In this document: piece by piece, positions 11,041 to 24,358 of the stretch
Layout: the number at the start of each line of letters is the position of its first letter
Position numbering within the stretch: the stretch's first letter is position 1
Source of the DNA: Prosapia bicincta
Taxonomy: Eukaryota > Arthropoda > Insecta > Hemiptera > Cercopidae
Reading direction: 5' to 3'
Length of the DNA stretch: 64,000 nucleotides
Assembly: GCA_036971475.1 (NCBI GenBank)
Contig: JBAIZL010000002.1
Coordinates: forward strand, 47,345,229 to 47,409,228
Notes under the pieces: generated by a model
What the model was told of the DNA's origin: nothing
Database searches by the model: none
What the model saw: the letters and a program-made list of their open reading frames with translations, nothing else
Program-made: the position numbers and the translations under genes

Positions 11041-13872
11041 AATAACAAAGTTAGTTTTTGTTTGAATTTTTGTAGTCCATTACTTTCAGTGTAACTTAAT
11101 AATTAACTTTAAATTAGCCTATCACTATCCGAACTTTATTTTGTTTTATAATTTTGGTAAAAAAGTACTGCGATATACAATTTTCAATCGCTCGCCGGGG
11201 TTAAAAAACGTTATGTCCCAGTATGTTTTTTTACAAATTTACTTACATTTTGGATATTCATAATATAATGTAAAGTTAATTATTGGTTTTTATAATAACT
11301 ATTTTACGCTTTTATAAAAAAAATGCTTAAAATAACCATCAGTTAAATATTATCACAATGTTAATTACAGTTATTACTAACTTAATTTTTTTTTTATGTA
11401 TGATGTTTCGAAGCGTAATTAAGCGTAATTCGTTTTATAAATTATACGGTTTGATATTAAAACACAAAATTTGTAATAGTACCTAAAATCATTTGTAAGT
11501 TTGTTAAAAATATATTTTATTAATTTAACCAAAATAGATAGTAGGCCTACAATATAGTTTAAGTTTTATAATTTTATGATTTTATTCTAGGCACTTACAT
11601 TAAATTGTAAACATCTGTGTTTACAGTGTTCACTTTTTTATATTCGATCAGTTTTTTATATGTATACTCTCATAATGTACAACACGCACACAACATGTTC
11701 GAGAAACTCAGTGGGTGCGAGATTATCACTGCATGAGTTTTTAACTCCGTATACAAATACTATAGAAATATTTCTCCTGGAATACTTGGAAGTAGAATCA
11801 GTAAGCCTAGCATCTACAATATGACAATATACAATATAGTATTAAAAAAATTATGAGTTGCAATATTTTTATTTTGATTGTATAAAATTATTATTAAACT
11901 TGATTTAAATATCGCAGATAAGTAAATCCGTTGTAGTAGTACTTCTATAAAAGAATTTGGATTTTCCTCAGGTTTTTGGAACTACTTATTTCTTTTATTT
12001 AGGTTGAAAATCTTAAAGACTAATATTTTTTTTAATTTTAAATAATTACTTTTTAAAAACTGTTTGTTATTATTCATAAACTTTAATCCAGGCGTATCGC
12101 ATAGCAGCCTGCTACAGGAATATAGCCTATGTCATGATTACACCATTTATACGTCATACATCATTTATATCATTACACCTAAAAATGTCTGATCATGAGA
12201 AGTCTTGCAAAATTATTTATTTATTGTATATATAGAAATGGATTCAAGATATTACGAAGAAGTAGAAATGTTTAAGAAGGAAAAGTTTTTATTAAGTAGA
12301 TAATTATATGTGACTACATGCAGAATACAAAGAAAAGTTGCTTTGTTAAAACTGTTGTCAAACTATTAGATAAGAAAAAAGAGAGATTTGATCGAACCAT
12401 ACAAGAAACAGTACAGACAGATAAAGTATGACATCACTTAAACATGGTCAACTGGGTGTATGAATATAAAATGATTGGATCATCATCAGGTGCTTCAGAA
12501 AGCTACAGGTCTGTAACAGTGTTTGAGAGTCACAGTGATTCTAAACTATTAAATGAAATTTTGAACTGCAAATTTAAAGATCAGTAATAACTGAACATCT
12601 TAAACGTAGTTCAGAAATAATGAAAACAAATTATTTCTTTAAGTCGGAAATTCTCTTTAAGTGTTTATGTCTTTGTGTAAATGATTTTCATTCTGAAAAT
12701 ATGGTTGATATTTGTTTTCAATAACATTTTAATAGAATATTAATTGATTTATGTTTATATCATAATAACACACACAGTTCCTATTTAATTGGCATTCATT
12801 ATATTTTTAAACTAAATTTACTATTCCTGAAGAACTGGAAGAAGTGTTGGTCTCACTCTTGTGGTCTTGTTACAGCCCCGACGCTTTAGGATGGAGTTTA
12901 GCTACCATACATATTTCGAAACTTGGAAATCTGTGATTTGATTATTCTCTTATTACAATAAGGCTACTTTTGAATATAAATTTCTACTGACAACTGTTTT
13001 ACCCTTATCTCTTTAGACAAAAATTGTTAACCCTTTTTTCTTTCTGACATTAATCCATCAACCTGACGACAATATTTTTCAACATAACTAAAAATTTAAC
13101 TGTTTTCAAAAACTCTTTTACTTTTGAAATATAAAAAAAATTCTTATTAAGTTCAGTCTATTGATAACTTGGTAGTCGGGACTTGATGTAAACAATCATC
13201 CAATAACGATATTACATGACGTCATTTCCATTGATTAAATATAGTAACTATTTTAATTATAAATGACAATAATTATTTTCACATCTTTTATTTTTTGTTA
13301 ATATCAGCCTATGAGCTATAGGAGTTTAACTGTATCTACAAACTACAAAATACATAAATCTAGCCACACATTTCTCAGAAAGCTTTGTAAATTACTCTGT
13401 TTTGAAATACTAGTAATTATAGCCTTCCTTTGAGAAGCAAATAGAGTAGTATAGAGTCTTCCCGATGTACCATATCTTAACTGTGAACATATTAACCAAC
13501 AAAATAGCCTATTATTGACAAAATTCAATATATGTTTTTACTATTATTGATTCCATTATGTTCTAAAACTAAATTCAGAAAACGTTTTAAAAGAATATAG
13601 ATTTGTTATATTAAATATTACCACTGACCATATCCAGTTCTCACCCTGTTACAGATTCTATAAATCTGCATATAACAAAATTTGCGAATGTGTATATTTT
13701 GTTTTTAAATAAAAGATAAATTATTTATTGTTTATTAACATTATTTTAACAATATCCTAAGTTTTAAGAATAATTTAGAAATCCATTACTGCAAAGTTCC
13801 TCTTCCGATTGTCTACAACTAATATTTGTAACCTGTCAGACATAATGTCTAGTAACTTCCCTATCTAGTAAG

Positions 13873-13874
<2 letters not shown>

Positions 13875-13911
<37 letters not shown>
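13875..13911. repeat. (TA)n microsatellite
   Basis: (TA)n followed by (TTTA)n. Confidence 0.9.
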
Positions 13912-13914
<3 letters not shown>

Positions 13915-16025
13915 TTATTTATTTATATATGTATGTGTATATTTTGATATATTACTATAGTACCAATTCATCCCAAATTTTCCCAAAATAATAAAACCAA
14001 AAAGTAAACATTTTAAACTAAACGTAGTTATTGAACATGACAAGTCTCTAGATCAAAGATTAATTGTTTATATTTAATTTAAAGAAGCGATTTTTTCGAA
14101 CCAAATTATACTTATATTATAAAATACAAACACTCTTTTCATTTTTAAAAATTAACATATCTTAGACACAAACATAGGTTTCAAAGAGGTCTAGTGTAGC
14201 CATATGAAAACCTAACAATAGAATAAACGTTTGGGTTAATTAATAATTCTATAGAGGAATGATGAAACGTTCAAGCTGGCTTTGTGGTAATTGTACGGTA
14301 ACCACGTTTACTGCCCAGTGCTTATGCATTGTTTAACAATTAGCGTCGTATACCATTGTGTAGTACGTGTTTCTTGTATATAATATGTGCGGTATGTGAT
14401 TGTTGAAGTAAATAATTTCGGTTGTTAGTGAAAATTGGTAAACCAATTTTTTATTTTCAGTACACTTATTATTACCGTTGGTTTACAGAGATTTCAGATC
14501 CTCTTCATTTTTAGATATTTAATTGTGATTTAGGAACTGCCATATGGCTGTTGTCTCATTGCGTATGTAAAACGCGGAGCTTTGTTAGTGGCAATTCATG
14601 TCTTTCACTCCTATTAACTTCTTACTTTGGTCACCGTAAATCGCCTCGTTTAGTGAAACAAAAGAAAAGATTTTACCAACCAATTATGGCATTACGATTC
14701 GTCAATAAAAGTATTTAAAGCACTCATAATATGTATAATATATCAAGCGTTACATTAGAGAAAGGTTGAATTGATCTCCATAACTACGTTATATACATAG
14801 ATGTAATGTAAACAAAAACTATTCTCTTCTTGATATTTACAATTCTTTAGTGTATGAATGGTATTATATGTAAAGTTTTAAAAACTATATTATAATTTAT
14901 TAATCCTTATTTTATCAAAATACCAATTAAAGTAGAACGAAAATTTTAAAATTCAACTTTTAAACCCACCATAAGTATATTTTAAGGAAAATATATCATT
15001 TACGTAACATTGAATGTTATAATTCCGACTATTAATTAGAATATACAGGCCATGTATACACCAATCTCACTCCTATAAATACACATTATAATATTCTTTA
15101 TGGGAATATTATTGTAAAATTCTTTAACTAATAACGACATTTTGTAACATAGGTGATCTAAAGATTTTCTAAGAATATGAAAACACTAAATCAGCATTCA
15201 TTCAATTGACAACCACCATAGCTACTTAAATTATTACATACTAATGTATTTTTCAGCTAAGGGTGTTCAGCTAATTCTTGTTACAGTGAAATAAAACAAA
15301 AAAGAACAAATTATATATTTTTCGAGAAAACCAAAGTTACAAAATCCATGACACATTTTAATAAATGCTAGATTGTTTCTAGGAGGTAGTGGTCGGGGTC
15401 TGAGATTAGTTGTTTATTATGCATTTAAATATTGAACAGTGGAGGAGATATAAAATTCACTTGTCCCTAACCGGTACTAAATACACCTACATCTAGTAAA
15501 CAGTACTTTATGGCAGGCGAAATTGGCAGGATCTATGTAGGCTTACTTGGAATTAAATTTGTTTTCTTATTTCGTCCTTATTTTGTCGAACTTAAAACAA
15601 ATCTTATTTTGTTATGATTAATTTTTTTATATATAATGTAATTTTAAGGTTTAATTGTATAAATAGTGGATTAATAGTTTTAAAAATCATACAATTAAAG
15701 CATTCGATAAATATCAACGTTCCAGAGCAATGCCATCTTTAGAGCTCTTATATTGTGTTTATAACTTGAATTAGAATGTTGTATTGTTGTATTGAGTTAA
15801 ATTAATAATTCATATATTATGGACAATACTTTTAACCACTGACATAGAAAATCACTAACAGTTTTAGAGTTACTTGCTGTTACCAAGGCTCGGAACTCTA
15901 GAACTAAATGGTACTCATTATAAGGACTAGATTTGACCACTCATATTATGAAGCACCGACTCCGCATCTCTGTGAACAAAAGCTGAAGTGGCGGACTGGT
16001 CAGTGTTTGGCTTACGTCATCAGTA

Positions 16026-16036
16026 GGGCAAGCTCA
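16026..16036. repeat. LINE target-site duplication, 5' copy
   Basis: GGGCAAGCTCA, repeated exactly at 20891-20901 after the poly(A) tail. Confidence 0.85.
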
Positions 16037-16856
16037 CCCGGCAAGTTGGCCTGAGCAACCGGGCGGGTCCACAGGTGGCGGATAGTGGGACGGCCTACAG
16101 AAATGTAGGTTACCTGTGAAAAAGGATTCCGGATGGTTTCTGAATATGCAGGCCTGGACCAAGGCTATGGTTCAAAGGTGAGGAATTATCCCTCCTCGTC
16201 AGTCAACCGGTTGGGGGCGGTAGAAATAACTGCTCTGACTGGGGAGACTGGGATAGTTGGGAATTAAGTCCTCACAATGCTACTCTCACCTCCCAGGTGA
16301 ACCAAGGGCAATGCGACAGTGAAGTATGTGCGGAAACTACCCTAACGACACAGTTGTAAAAAAGAGAGTAAAGCAGGCTGTTCGCCTCATGAGCAACAGT
16401 TATTAATGTCCTGAACTTGGGGTGTGCTTCAAGGTCAGTGACTGAATACCCAATCCAAGGTGGAAGGCATCGTGCCGAAGGATGAATGGCTGCAGGGTAT
16501 AAAATGCAGTTGCACACGATCCCCTTGAGGAACCAGACAAAACCTCATTGTATGTTGTCTTGCCAGGGCAGTGGGGGCTCTGCTCTGGTTGACCGTTATT
16601 TCCCCCATACTCGTGGGACATTAATGGACCAAGCAAGTAAAAGAATTGATTTCGAGACTGCACGGACAGTGGGAGCCAATGAAACGGCAAACCGTGAGTC
16701 TGTAGCAGATGTGTGAACGGCAACCATCACTGGGGGTGCGGGGGCGGCTGTCAAGCTGCCGACTGCAGAAACCGGTGAAGTGGCTGTAGAGTTGAGCACG
16801 CTGTCTAGTCCTGGGGCTGCTCTGCGGACCCAGGCGACTGCAAATTAAGCAGAACA
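16037..16856 (+). other. LINE 5' leader / ORF1 region
   Basis: About 820 bp of GC-rich sequence before the ORF2 start. No gag-like ORF with CCHC knuckles is visible; frames are broken into pieces of at most about 100 codons. Either ORF1 has decayed or this element has a long untranslated leader. Confidence 0.45.
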
Positions 16857-19800
16857 ATGATCAAGATCCTCCAAGTGAACCTACAGCATAGCAGGCTAGT
16901 GCTGTCGTGTGTAGGATGCTGGACAGGGGAGAGGTGGACTTGGTTCTCATCCAGGAGCCATAGACTTCTGGAGGACGAATATACGGGCTGGCGACATCTG
17001 GAGGTAAGTTGTTGTACGATAAGGACTCCGGTGTTCCCAGGACGTGTATCCTGGTTAGGAGGGGGTTGAGTGCTTTTGTACTAACGGACATCTGCTGCAG
17101 GGACTTAATAGCGGTGACGGTGGAGCTGCGGGCGGAGGGAAGGATGAAGAGGCTGAACCTTGCCACGGCATTCCTCCCCTTTGACTACGCGGGGGCTCTA
17201 CCAACACAAGAGCTGAGGAGGCTGGTCGAGCACTGCGGGGCTGTGGATGAGGAGCTGCTGGTGGGGATGGATGCTAACTCCCATCACACTTCGTGGGGAA
17301 GTACAGGTACCAACACTAGAGTTGAGGAACTTTTAGCTTATCTTAGCTCTAAGAATTTACTAGTCTTAAATCAGGGGGAAGAGCCGACGTTTATCACTAG
17401 GGCCAGACAGGAGGTCCTGGACATTACGGTGGCATCGAACCAGACGGCTAGGTATGTACTAAACTGGCATGTGTCGGATGAACCATCTTCTTCTGACCAC
17501 AGACATATTAGGTATGATATTTCTCTAAATCCATGCCTCGGCCAACCTGGGATCCAAGAAGAACAGACTGGGACTCCTACAGGAGGACCTGGGAGTTCGG
17601 ATTGAGGAGGCTGGATTGGAGTATGGTGGGAGGAGAGAGCTGGAAGACTCTGCCTCATTGGTTGGCGAGGCTATAGTAGAATCCTTTACTGATAACTGCC
17701 CTCTCAGTGAGGGGAGAAAAGTAGGGGATCCGTCATGGTGGAACAAGAAGCTAGCCAAACTTCGGAAGACCACCAGGAGACTCTTTAATAGAGCAAAAAA
17801 GAACGGGGAGTGGGAACAGTATAGGAAAACACTAACCGAATACAACAGGGCAATTAGAGATGCACGCAGGAAGTCCTGGAAGGAGTTTTGTCAAGAGATT
17901 GACAAAACTCGGGAAGGAGCACGACTGCATAAAGTGCTCTCTAAGGACCCAGTTAACCCGGTGGGATGCTAAGAACCCCAATGGGAAATATAACAAAAAC
18001 TGCAGGGGAAACTGTGAAAGAATTAATCAGAACACATTTCACTTCCAGTACTCTGAGGAAACTTGGGGGAGCAGACACTGAACCAGTTGCCAAACTCTCC
18101 ACAAGACGTGGTAAGAGGGAGGACTGGGAAGTGGCAAGGAGGATAGTAACTCCACAAAGGGTAAGATGGGCTATTGGCAACATTTAAACCCTACAAATCT
18201 CCAGGTCAAGATGGGATCTATCCTGTGCTGCTGCAGCAGGGAATGGATTTGCTGGTACTGGTACTTACTAAATTATACAGGCTAAGCATTGATCTAGGGC
18301 AGGGGTTCCCAAACGTTTTTGTATCACACCCCCTCTGGTTATTTGGAGAACCCCCACGCCCCCCTACACGTAGATTTTTTTGTTCACTGTTAAATGCGGT
18401 AACGCAGAATGGAAAGGCCAAACGGAGGTAATGGTACACACACCACACAACTTTATTGAAACTTTACAAAAACAATTATGAAAACTTAGAAAGACTTTAT
18501 TTCAAACATCTGGGGAAAATATTTTTGTAATTTTTTTATTTATTTCATTTGGGTGTCACGCCACCCCCGGACTTTCTCCACGCCCTCCCAGGGGGGCGCG
18601 CCCCTAAGTTTGGGAACCCCTGCTCTAGGGCATGTGCCGGCAGCCTGGAAATCTAGTAAGGTGGTTTTTATACCTAAGCCCACCGGTAACCAATCGGAAG
18701 GGAAAGGATACAGACCTATTACACTCATGTCCTTTGTTCTTAAGGGACTTGAAAAACTGGTTGATAGGCATATTAGGGGGGTGCTTTGGCCATAAAACCA
18801 CTGCATTTGAACCAGTATGCTTATCAACCGGGGAAATCCTGCGAGGGAGATCTCCATCAAGTGGTTGGTAGGATTGAGCAAATGATCGCCAAGAAAGGTT
18901 GTGCCATAGGTGCCTTCCTCGACATTGAAGGGGCTTTCAATAACCCCTCAGTGGAGACGATGGTAAGTGGTGCAAGACGTCATGGAGTGGATGCAACCAC
19001 TTGTGGTTGGATAAGTTCCATGTTAACAAACAGAAGCATTTCTGTAGAGGTGGCAGGGGAGGTCAGAAGGGCGGAGACAAGTCTGGGCTGTGCACAGAGG
19101 GGAGTTCTCTCTCCTCTGTTGTGGTGCCTAGTGTTTGATAACCTTATTGAACTCCTGAATGAACAGGGGTACTTCTGTCTAGGATATGCGGACGACATAG
19201 TTGTTCTGATCCTGGGCAGATTCCCTGATACAGTCCTTGAGGTAATCAGAAATCCTCTACGACTGATTGAAGAGTGGTGTAAAAAGGAGAACCTTAGGGT
19301 AAATCCAAAAAAGACTGCTCTCATTAACTTCACCAGACAGCGAAAAGATCTGACGACCAGGATGCCCCGCTTGTTTGGTGAATACCTTGAGTTTGTGGGG
19401 GAGGTGAAGTACCTGGGAGTTACTCTGGACAGGAAACTCACCTGGAACCCACATCTTGAGAGGACAGTTAACAGGGCCAAAAGGGCACTGATGACTGTGA
19501 GAAGAATGGTAGGTAAGAAATGGGGACTGAATCCATCAATGATGCACTGGATGTATCTGAGGGTGATAAGATCTATGATTACCTATGGAGCTCTGGTGTG
19601 GTGGACAAAGGCCAACCAGGCACAGACAAGAGCTAAACTGAGCTCTATCCAGAGATTGGCCTGTCTGTGCACACTGGGAGCGATGTCAACTACACCAGGT
19701 GCAGCAATGGAAGTAATGCTTAACCTTCCTCCCCTTGAGCTTGTCCTTAGGGGAGAGGCGAGGCTGGCGGCATGGAGATTGCGCAACTCGAGCAACTGGG

Positions 19801-20793
19801 CTAACCTCACAGATGTCTCGGGACATATGAGTATCGAGTGCGTGGTCAAAGAACTCGTCTTGGAAATGGGCAGCATCCACATTACTCGAATGTTTGCACC
19901 TGACCAGGTCCATCAAACTGTGATGGAATGGTCAGTGACATTAACATCGGGAGCTCAGATCTGGTACACAGATGGCTCCAAGATGGACTTCGGCACTGGA
20001 GCGGGGGTGTATTGTAAAAACCCAAGCGTAGAACTAGTTTTTTTCCTTGGGGAGGCATACCTCTGTCTTTCAGGCCAAAGTATATGCTATAAATGCCTGT
20101 CTGGGAGAGATAGCGAGAAGGGAAACACATGGGACCCGGATTGCTATTTTCTCCGACAGTCAGGCAGCAGTTAAGGCACTAAACGGACACGTGGTCACCT
20201 CGGCCATAGTCAGGGAGTGCCTAATTAACCTACAAGCTCTGGCAAGGCACAATCAAATCAAGATAGGTTGGGTGCCAGGGCATAGGGGAATACTTGGAAA
20301 TGAAGCCGGAGATGCGCTGTCCAGGGAGGGGTCTTCGACTCCCCTGATTGGACCGGAGCCTGCGGTAGGTATTTCCAAATCCATGGTCAAGATGACAGTG
20401 TGAAGGTGGATGGCCGAAAGACACTGTGAGCACTGGATCAGGGCCGAAGGGATGAGATACAGTAAGCTAACCCTTAGGAAACCTTCCTTGGGGCTGCAGA
20501 AGAGTCTCATCTATTTGTCTAGGCAGGAATTAAGGATAGCCACAGGTCTACTCACGGGACACTGTGGACTAAGGAAACATTTGCATAAAATGGGTATCTA
20601 CAAAGATAAACCAGTGTGCAGATTATGCGGGCAGGAACTGGAGACTGCCACACACATTATTTACAGATGTGAAGTACTTGCTGAGAGGCGCTTCAACCTC
20701 TTTGGTGATGGAACGGCTTTGGTGGATGCTGAAGGTAAAACTCTGGTCAGGAAACTCCTAAACCTGGTAAGAGGGAAGGGGTTATTTGACTAG
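16857..20793 (+). pseudogene. LINE ORF2: endonuclease-RT-RNase H, broken
   Basis: Encodes the retrotransposition polyprotein. From MIKILQVNLQHSR at 16857 the endonuclease follows with DANSHHTSWGS (about 17268) and SSSDHRH (about 17490). The RT region shows WWNKKLAKLRK, KSPGQDGIYP (about 18190), YRPITLMS, FLDIEGAFNN (about 18918), RGVLSPLLW, YADDIVVL (about 19186) and KYLGVTLD. RNase H shows YTDGSKMDFGTGAGVY (about 19963), SDSQAAVKAL and GHRGILGNEAGDALS (about 20278). The end carries CRLCGQELETATHIIYRC (about 20619). The reading frame shifts near 16.99, 17.61, 17.97, 18.18, 18.79 and 20.07 kb. TGA at 20401-20403 is in frame. The usual Q-G before VLSPLLW is Q-R, and FQAKVYAI has Lys where RNase H normally has its catalytic Glu. 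A hAT MITE splits the RT at 18300-18622. Confidence 0.9.
18300..18622. mobile_element. hAT-type MITE nested in the LINE
   Basis: 323 bp with inverted ends CAGGGGTTCCCAAAC (18300-18314) and its inverse (18608-18622). It is flanked by 8-bp duplications ATCTAGGG (18292-18299) and CTCTAGGG (18623-18630), 7 of 8 identical. The end sequence and 8-bp duplication are typical of hAT elements. Removing it and one duplication restores the LINE reading frame (…DLG then HVPAAW…), so the insertion came after the LINE was in place. No transposase inside. Confidence 0.92.
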
Positions 20794-20859
20794 ATCAGGG
20801 AGGTAAGTACAATATACCTTAAGGTAGCAGTGCTTCGGGCAATTCAAACCCGCTCCCAA

Positions 20860-20862
<3 letters not shown>

Positions 20863-20889
<27 letters not shown>
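20863..20889 (+). other. LINE poly(A) tail
   Basis: About 27 A residues directly before the 3' copy of the target duplication. Confidence 0.95.
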
Positions 20890-20890
<1 letters not shown>

Positions 20891-20901
20891 GGGCAAGCTC
20901 A
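20891..20901. repeat. LINE target-site duplication, 3' copy
   Basis: GGGCAAGCTCA, identical to 16026-16036. Confidence 0.85.
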
Positions 20902-22221
20902 AATGTTTTTATTTACGTTGAGTTCGACTGGAGCACAGTGAAGATCGCCAAATCCCTTCTGGTATGGGAGTTAGTATACAATTACCACCGAGAATGAAAT
21001 TTTCAGATCTTCTCGAGTATTGCATTGCATAGATATAGATTTCTCTTGTTAAGCAAATGTATTCCTTCTCTCGAGAGTTGTAAATTGTCAACTCTGTGCA
21101 GGAGTACAAAAAACGAATATATTGGGATTTATATTCTTTCAAGCTACATAGCCTAAGTTTTTTAATTAAGAAATAAATACGAATTTAAACTATAAAACTG
21201 TAACTTAAAATTAAACTATATTTGTTATTAGGAAAATAGGTTTTAAAAACGTGAAAAATTTCACTAATTTTATTGCATTACCGTTAATGGAAGACTTTGT
21301 TTACCATTTATTGTTGTAAAACCCAGAAGCAGAATTCATTGTTGACAAAAGTACTGATTATAGTTATAAGAATAAAAAGGAAATCTTGTTTTCGAGAATA
21401 TGCAATGAAACCTCCTCTCAGTAATCATAGTAAGGGTATCCTCAATATCGAACAATGGTGGAGTTACGTCGTGCTTAATTTTGTGTTTTATTAAAATGAA
21501 TGGTAGAATTGTATAGTAATTGTAAAAATGATATGCCCAGATATAGCACAATGGAAAATTTCCGAGGTCAGATTTATATATGGTCCTATATTTACAGGTG
21601 ATGAAAGTACCACGAAATGATCTTTCTTACATACAGTAGTTATGAAGCCAGCTAGATATCTTAAATAAATGAACTTTCGCCAATCTCGTCTAGTCTGCTT
21701 AAACATTCTATTTTGTAAGACGTTTTGATTCGTTTAGAGAATGTGGATAAACTTTAGTCATAAATTAGCTTTATATTGTGCACCTTTACACATTTTAAAA
21801 ATTAGAAATAACTGAGTACCTTATTCGGTGACGAGTTCTATCTATATTTGTATTCAGTTTTAAGAACAAGAATTTCTCAGGGGTGTTAGAAGCGGTTTGA
21901 ATGCACTTTCGGCATTGAGATGTGAAGGCAAACTCATTTTACATTTAGTTGAATCCCAATCTGTCATTATTGTTAGAATTACCTTTCCCTCCTGAATTTC
22001 GAAATCTTAAAGAAGCTAGATGGAATACCTTGATTGCTACACTAACTGTATTATTCCGGATCTGGACCTAGCACATGCATCGATATACTGATCATTACAT
22101 CGATTTAATGCCGGTAAAATGAGATGTAGGCCTAACACTGTACTGCAAAATTCACAAAGTCCGCTTTTTTGGTGGGACTAGTTCTATGATCGGGAAAAAA
22201 TGAATTTGCAAAAACGTCGGA

Positions 22222-22308
22222 GACAGAAAGGAAGAGCGAGAAAGAGAAAGAGAGAGAGATAGAGAGAGAGAGAGAGTGAGAGAGAGAGAATAGAGAAAGA
22301 GAGAAAGC
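22222..22308. repeat. (GA)n-rich microsatellite
   Basis: Interrupted GA repeats. Confidence 0.9.
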
Positions 22309-22899
22309 AACCGCAGCAAGTCAACACTATCGCTATCATAAACGAGTTAAACTCAAATCCGTGTGTGAACGTGCTGCGACAAACCTTATGGTCATATTTA
22401 TTTGATAAAGTGTAGTTTTGTATAACGCGAGGGAAAATCTACGCAACACAGTTCACAGTAGGCGTGTGCCGGTCGAAATAGGACTTTTCGAATTATTTCA
22501 AAATATATTTTCACGATGTTAGTATTTATCTTAGTCTTTAGCGTTGATAAATCTGAAATACGCGTCTCCCTTTTGTTACTCGTAGACTCATTTTTAGTAG
22601 AGTATGTAACCATTGTACATTTCCCTGTATTATTAAAGAATGTCTGCGTTTATGAAGGCAATGCAACAAAGTGAATATTCTTAAACAATATGTTGGAAAT
22701 GCTATGATTGATTGTCGAGAACCATTGACTCTAGATGCCGCTGGATGACGGGAAAAACTATGTTTCAATTACTACGTTACCGGATATTCTCATAGTCATT
22801 ACTTTCGCCATCTCTGCGACAAGGACTAAAAATATAGCTGAAGTTTGTGAAACTACTGACATCTTGAACTTAGCTGAGATGAGGCCACGTAGGTGTAAC

Positions 22900-22950
22900 A
22901 CTCAGCTAAAACTCTCTAAGACCAGAACTCAGCTAAAACTCTCTAAGACC
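22900..22950. repeat. 27-bp tandem duplication
   Basis: ACTCAGCTAAAACTCTCTAA and the bases after it occur twice, 27 bp apart. Confidence 0.9.
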
Positions 22951-23911
22951 GAAATTCACGTTCATGTTTTTTTGCGTCTTTGTTTATTAAATAAAGTAAG
23001 AATATTTGCATTATATAAGAGTATTGCTTCAGAAGTATTGATATACAGTCTGATTCTACGGCAATTAAATAATGCGTTAACTCTTATTCCCAATGCGTTT
23101 CAGGACACAATGTTACGAACGAGTCTTCCTGAGTCGAGATGTTCAATGCGATTCTAACATCTTCAGTTAGCATTGCTATCATATCCGTTTACAATAACTC
23201 AATCGCAAGGACTTGGATTAATAAATTATTCTATTTCGCATTAAGTCACTATTGACACGTCACCTATTTAAATATATTGAAGTTAAAAGTGCTTGTAATT
23301 CGAGAGTGATTTTTAGGCTTGAGAAACATTACACATTTCACTTGAAACCAAGAATAAAATTAAGACAATTTGTAAATTAGTTGTAAGATTTTATATACTA
23401 TATGTGTAAGTTTAAGTTAGGTATATTCACCATATTTTAAAATTATTGTATTTAAAACAATAAATTTTAACATTTATCAAAAAGAATTGTATCAACAGTG
23501 ACAAGTTATTTAACGAAATACAAGTACCAACAACAACAAATATAAATTATATTATTTCAAAGTACGTCACATAATTGTATGAGTTACCATTTATTCGACT
23601 TCCTATCGTATTTCTTTACACGATCTTATCATTATAGCTTGACAATGTATTATATCTAAAGGTATCTTTTAAAATTACCTGCCTTAGATATTTTTCCGGC
23701 AACTGAAAAGATCTTAGCATCGGTTAGAACTATTACCCCGTTTGCCTCTCTAAACTTCAAATACCTGTAACGTAAACATTCAAGTGTACAGCATAATGAA
23801 TCGTACATTAGAAATAAGTACATAGTTTTGGTTTTCTAGTTTAACGAATACTAATAACATTAAACGTATAATACTTTGCTCAGTATGACAAATTCGTTCC
23901 TAAATATATAC

Positions 23912-23912
<1 letters not shown>

Positions 23913-23956
<44 letters not shown>

Positions 23957-24235
23957 AATATGGTGATATTTTTCCTTGAAATATAGTTATTAAATTTAAA
24001 AATATTTCATAAACAAGAATACTTTTAATGAATATATTTATTCAAAGCTTTTCGCTTTGTAAATTCGCTTTGATAATTCAAATAATCTGATAAATCAGAT
24101 TTTATCAGATAATTATTTTCTTGAAGATGCTGGTACTATTTTATCGTCGAAAAGCTTTGAATAAATATATTCATTAAAAGTATTCTTGTTTTTGAAATAT
24201 TTTTAATTTATTATATATATACAAAATATGTTTTC
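23913..24235. mobile_element. Palindromic unit in (TA)n, copy B
   Basis: (TA)n (to 23954), then a palindrome whose outer arms (around 24010-24055 and 24150-24195) match well: AAACAAGAATACTTTTAATG and its inverse, plus CAAAGCTTTT and its inverse. The centre is diverged. The right tail, CATTAAAAGTATTCTTGTTT at 24172-24191, is shared with the PLE end at about 63.89 kb. Confidence 0.7.
24121..24162 (+). ncRNA. Decayed hammerhead-like motif, copy B
   Basis: TTGAAGA (24121-24127, core C changed to T), a poorly paired stem II, GAA (24149-24151), AAGCTT (24152-24157), T, GAAT. The preceding TTC can pair with GAA of stem I. Probably inactive. Confidence 0.35.
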
Positions 24236-24358
24236 TTGTTTAATAATAAAAAACAACTAGGGTTATTCAAATACAATAATTCTTTATCAATTAATATTCA
24301 AAGCTTTTCGTTGATAAACAGTACCAACATCATCAGGAATTTAAAATAAAATAATGGA

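Larger units (their letters stand above)
7950..16036. other. 8 kb of AT-rich sequence without recognised gene
   Basis: Contains microsatellites listed separately and a GC-richer island near 10.5-11.0 kb. No long open frame, RNA gene or element signature was recognised. The last part, 15.9-16.03 kb, is the upstream flank of the LINE insertion. Confidence 0.55.
16037..20890 (+). mobile_element. RNase H-bearing non-LTR retrotransposon, apparently full-length insertion
   Basis: An 11-bp duplication brackets the whole insertion, which ends in about 27 adenines (20863-20889). The order is a GC-rich 5' leader (16037-16856), endonuclease, reverse transcriptase, RNase H and a zinc-knuckle-like C terminus. 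This order fits the R1/LOA/I group of insect LINEs; clade placement is by domain order and general likeness only. The first bases form a tight hairpin (CCCGG...GTTG, 7-nt loop, CAAC CGGG). Base composition is much richer in GC than the flanks. Frameshifts, a stop and a nested MITE make it dead. Confidence 0.9.
20902..23912. other. Sequence without recognised gene
   Basis: Holds a (GA)n-rich tract (22222-22308) and a 27-bp tandem duplication (22900-22950). A 140-codon open frame at 22735-23157 contains that duplication and has no recognisable domain; I do not call it a gene. Confidence 0.5.

Noticed and set aside
22735..23157. 140-codon open frame
   Set aside because: No domain, contains a 27-bp tandem duplication in frame by chance (27 is a multiple of 3), and composition is not distinctive.
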